A stretch of 64,000 nucleotides of DNA, from assembly GCF_035978755.1 (NCBI RefSeq), contig NZ_CP108414.1, positions 806,001 to 870,000 on the forward strand. Direction: 5' to 3'. The DNA comes from Streptomyces sp. NBC_01298 (lineage in GTDB: Bacteria; Actinomycetota; Actinomycetes; Streptomycetales; Streptomycetaceae). Below are positions 63,229-64,000 of the stretch, in pieces. How positions within the stretch are numbered: the stretch's first letter is position 1; every line of letters starts with the position of its first letter. Both the position numbers and the translations under genes were made by a program. The notes beneath the pieces were generated by a model. It searched no databases. It had not been told where the DNA came from and worked only from the letters and a program-made list of their open reading frames with translations.

Positions 63229-64000
63229 GTCCACGGGAAGCCGGAACCAATGCTCGTCTCCTGCCGCCACCACGACGGCCTGTTCGCCGGGCAGCATGAG
63301 GGCCAGAGGACCTTGGCGGGATTCCGGCACGGTGATGCCGAACCTGCCGTGGAGCAGTCGGACACGGACACCGCGGTGTCCCCGGTGGCAGAGCGTGAAG
63401 GAGACGGGCTCGATCTCCCGTAGGGGGACGGGATCGATGTACAGGCCTTCGGGGCCGGTCTCCAGGCCCGTGACTCCGCGCTCCGCGAGGTCGAGGGTGC
63501 CGGCCATGGCGCCCAGGTGGATCCCCTCCCCGGTGGTCCCGCCCTGAATGTCCGTGACGTCGCCGAGGAGTGCCTCCTGGCAGTACTTCCAGGCGTCCGG
63601 GTCCTTCTGGCGGGCCAGCACCCAGCCGTGGACGAGGCTGCTGAGCGTCGATCCGTGGCTGGTGCGCGGCAGGTAGTACGAGACGGTCTCCCGCCACACC
63701 GCATCGTCGAGCCGGTAGCCGAGCCGGGCGAACAGGCCGTACAGCTCGGCGGGCCGGAAGAGGTGACCGAGCATGATCACATCGGCCTGTTTCGACGCCT
63801 GGTAGCGGTTGACCGTATCCCCTTCGGCTTCCAGGATCCGGTCGAGCCGGCGCACATCGCCGTACCGGGCGCGGTAGGCCGCCCAGTCCAGCTCGGCCAG
63901 GTCTCCGTATCCTTCGAACTGGCTGATGACTCCCCGGTGGAACGGGACGTGCAGGCGGCGGGACACCTCTTCCCAGTGCTCCAGCGCGCCGCGGTCCAGG
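63226..64000 (-). CDS. Glycoside hydrolase family 65 (trehalose/kojibiose/maltose phosphorylase or hydrolase), C-terminal part
   Basis: Open from the right edge; about 257 C-terminal residues present. GH65 landmarks are FHRGVISQFEGYGDLAELDW, KQADVIMLGHLFRP, and YYLPRTSHGSTLSSLVHGWVLAR, whose HGSTLS loop binds phosphate in phosphorylases; GGTTGEGIHLGAMAGTLDLAERG follows, then a C-terminal beta-domain. The catalytic Glu lies upstream, outside the window. Presence of THGST-type loop favours a phosphorylase. The TAG stop lies in a CTAG. Confidence 0.88.
   Translation of the reverse strand, partial: LDRGALEHWEEVSRRLHVPFHRGVISQFEGYGDLAELDWAAYRARYGDVRRLDRILEAEGDTVNRYQASKQADVIMLGHLFRPAELYGLFARLGYRLDDAVWRETVSYYLPRTSHGSTLSSLVHGWVLARQKDPDAWKYCQEALLGDVTDIQGGTTGEGIHLGAMAGTLDLAERGVTGLETGPEGLYIDPVPLREIEPVSFTLCHRGHRGVRVRLLHGRFGITVPESRQGPLALMLPGEQAVVVAAGDEHWFRLPVD

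Overview
The window looks like a chromosomal stretch of a Streptomyces or a very close relative. It is very G+C rich, most genes begin at ATG or GTG behind GGAGG-like sites, many genes overlap through ATGA/GTGA junctions, and it carries hallmark actinomycete functions: a 2-methylisoborneol operon, ANTAR regulators, many STAS/anti-sigma proteins and universal stress proteins. No rRNA, tRNA or CRISPR was seen.

Layout. 1-3.9 kb: the 5' two thirds of katG facing a Fur-family repressor, then a MarR repressor facing a rhodanese-YceI pair. 4.0-10.3 kb: a TetR regulator faces a tightly coupled six-gene cluster that matches the arginine-to-2-nitroimidazole (azomycin, roh) pathway: an MppP/RohP-type PLP enzyme, a small protein of unknown family, a DHDPS-fold aldolase, a haem-oxygenase-like diiron N-oxygenase, a Rieske-methyltransferase fusion and a DsbA-fold protein without CXXC. 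10.4-14.1 kb: the 2-methylisoborneol operon on the minus strand (EshA-type family 2 encapsulin shell, terpene cyclase with a disordered N-terminal tail, geranyl-PP C-methyltransferase). 15-19.8 kb: a three-gene xanthine dehydrogenase operon. 19.8-22.9 kb: MFS exporter, small secreted protein and a penicillin-binding-protein-like hydrolase. 23-29.6 kb: a polysaccharide-use locus (GH35 beta-galactosidase, DeoR-HTH/LacI-type regulator, PL8 lyase, heparin-lyase-like lyase) with palindromic operators.

Two copies of one IS110-family element (29,553-30,889 and 60,906-62,242, same orientation) bracket about 30 kb of stress and signalling genes: GNAT enzymes, a fasciclin lipoprotein, two sulfite-oxidase-fold membrane oxidoreductases, a cyclopropane-synthase-like enzyme, a large partner-switching group (four STAS proteins, two RsbW-like kinases, one SpoIIE/PP2C phosphatase and a cobalamin-binding protein with the CarH-type W-x9-EH motif), two GAF-ANTAR proteins, a P-type cation ATPase, three universal stress proteins and a CBS-BON protein. 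The divergent promoter at 59.2 kb carries three copies of an AGGGCCGAMCG box, which suggests hypoxia or dormancy control. The window ends in a fourth universal stress protein and the C-terminal part of a GH65-type phosphorylase/hydrolase.

The most notable observations are the nitroimidazole-type cluster with its Rieske-methyltransferase fusion; the translationally coupled phosphatase/B12-sensor/STAS cassette, which may be a light- or cobalamin-gated partner switch; the IS110 left end, which folds as a guide (bridge) RNA and holds copies of its insertion-site and right-end sequences; and a 169-bp fold-back MITE whose CTAG end supplies the stop codon of a neighbouring gene. Function calls come from reading translated motifs; no database search was run.
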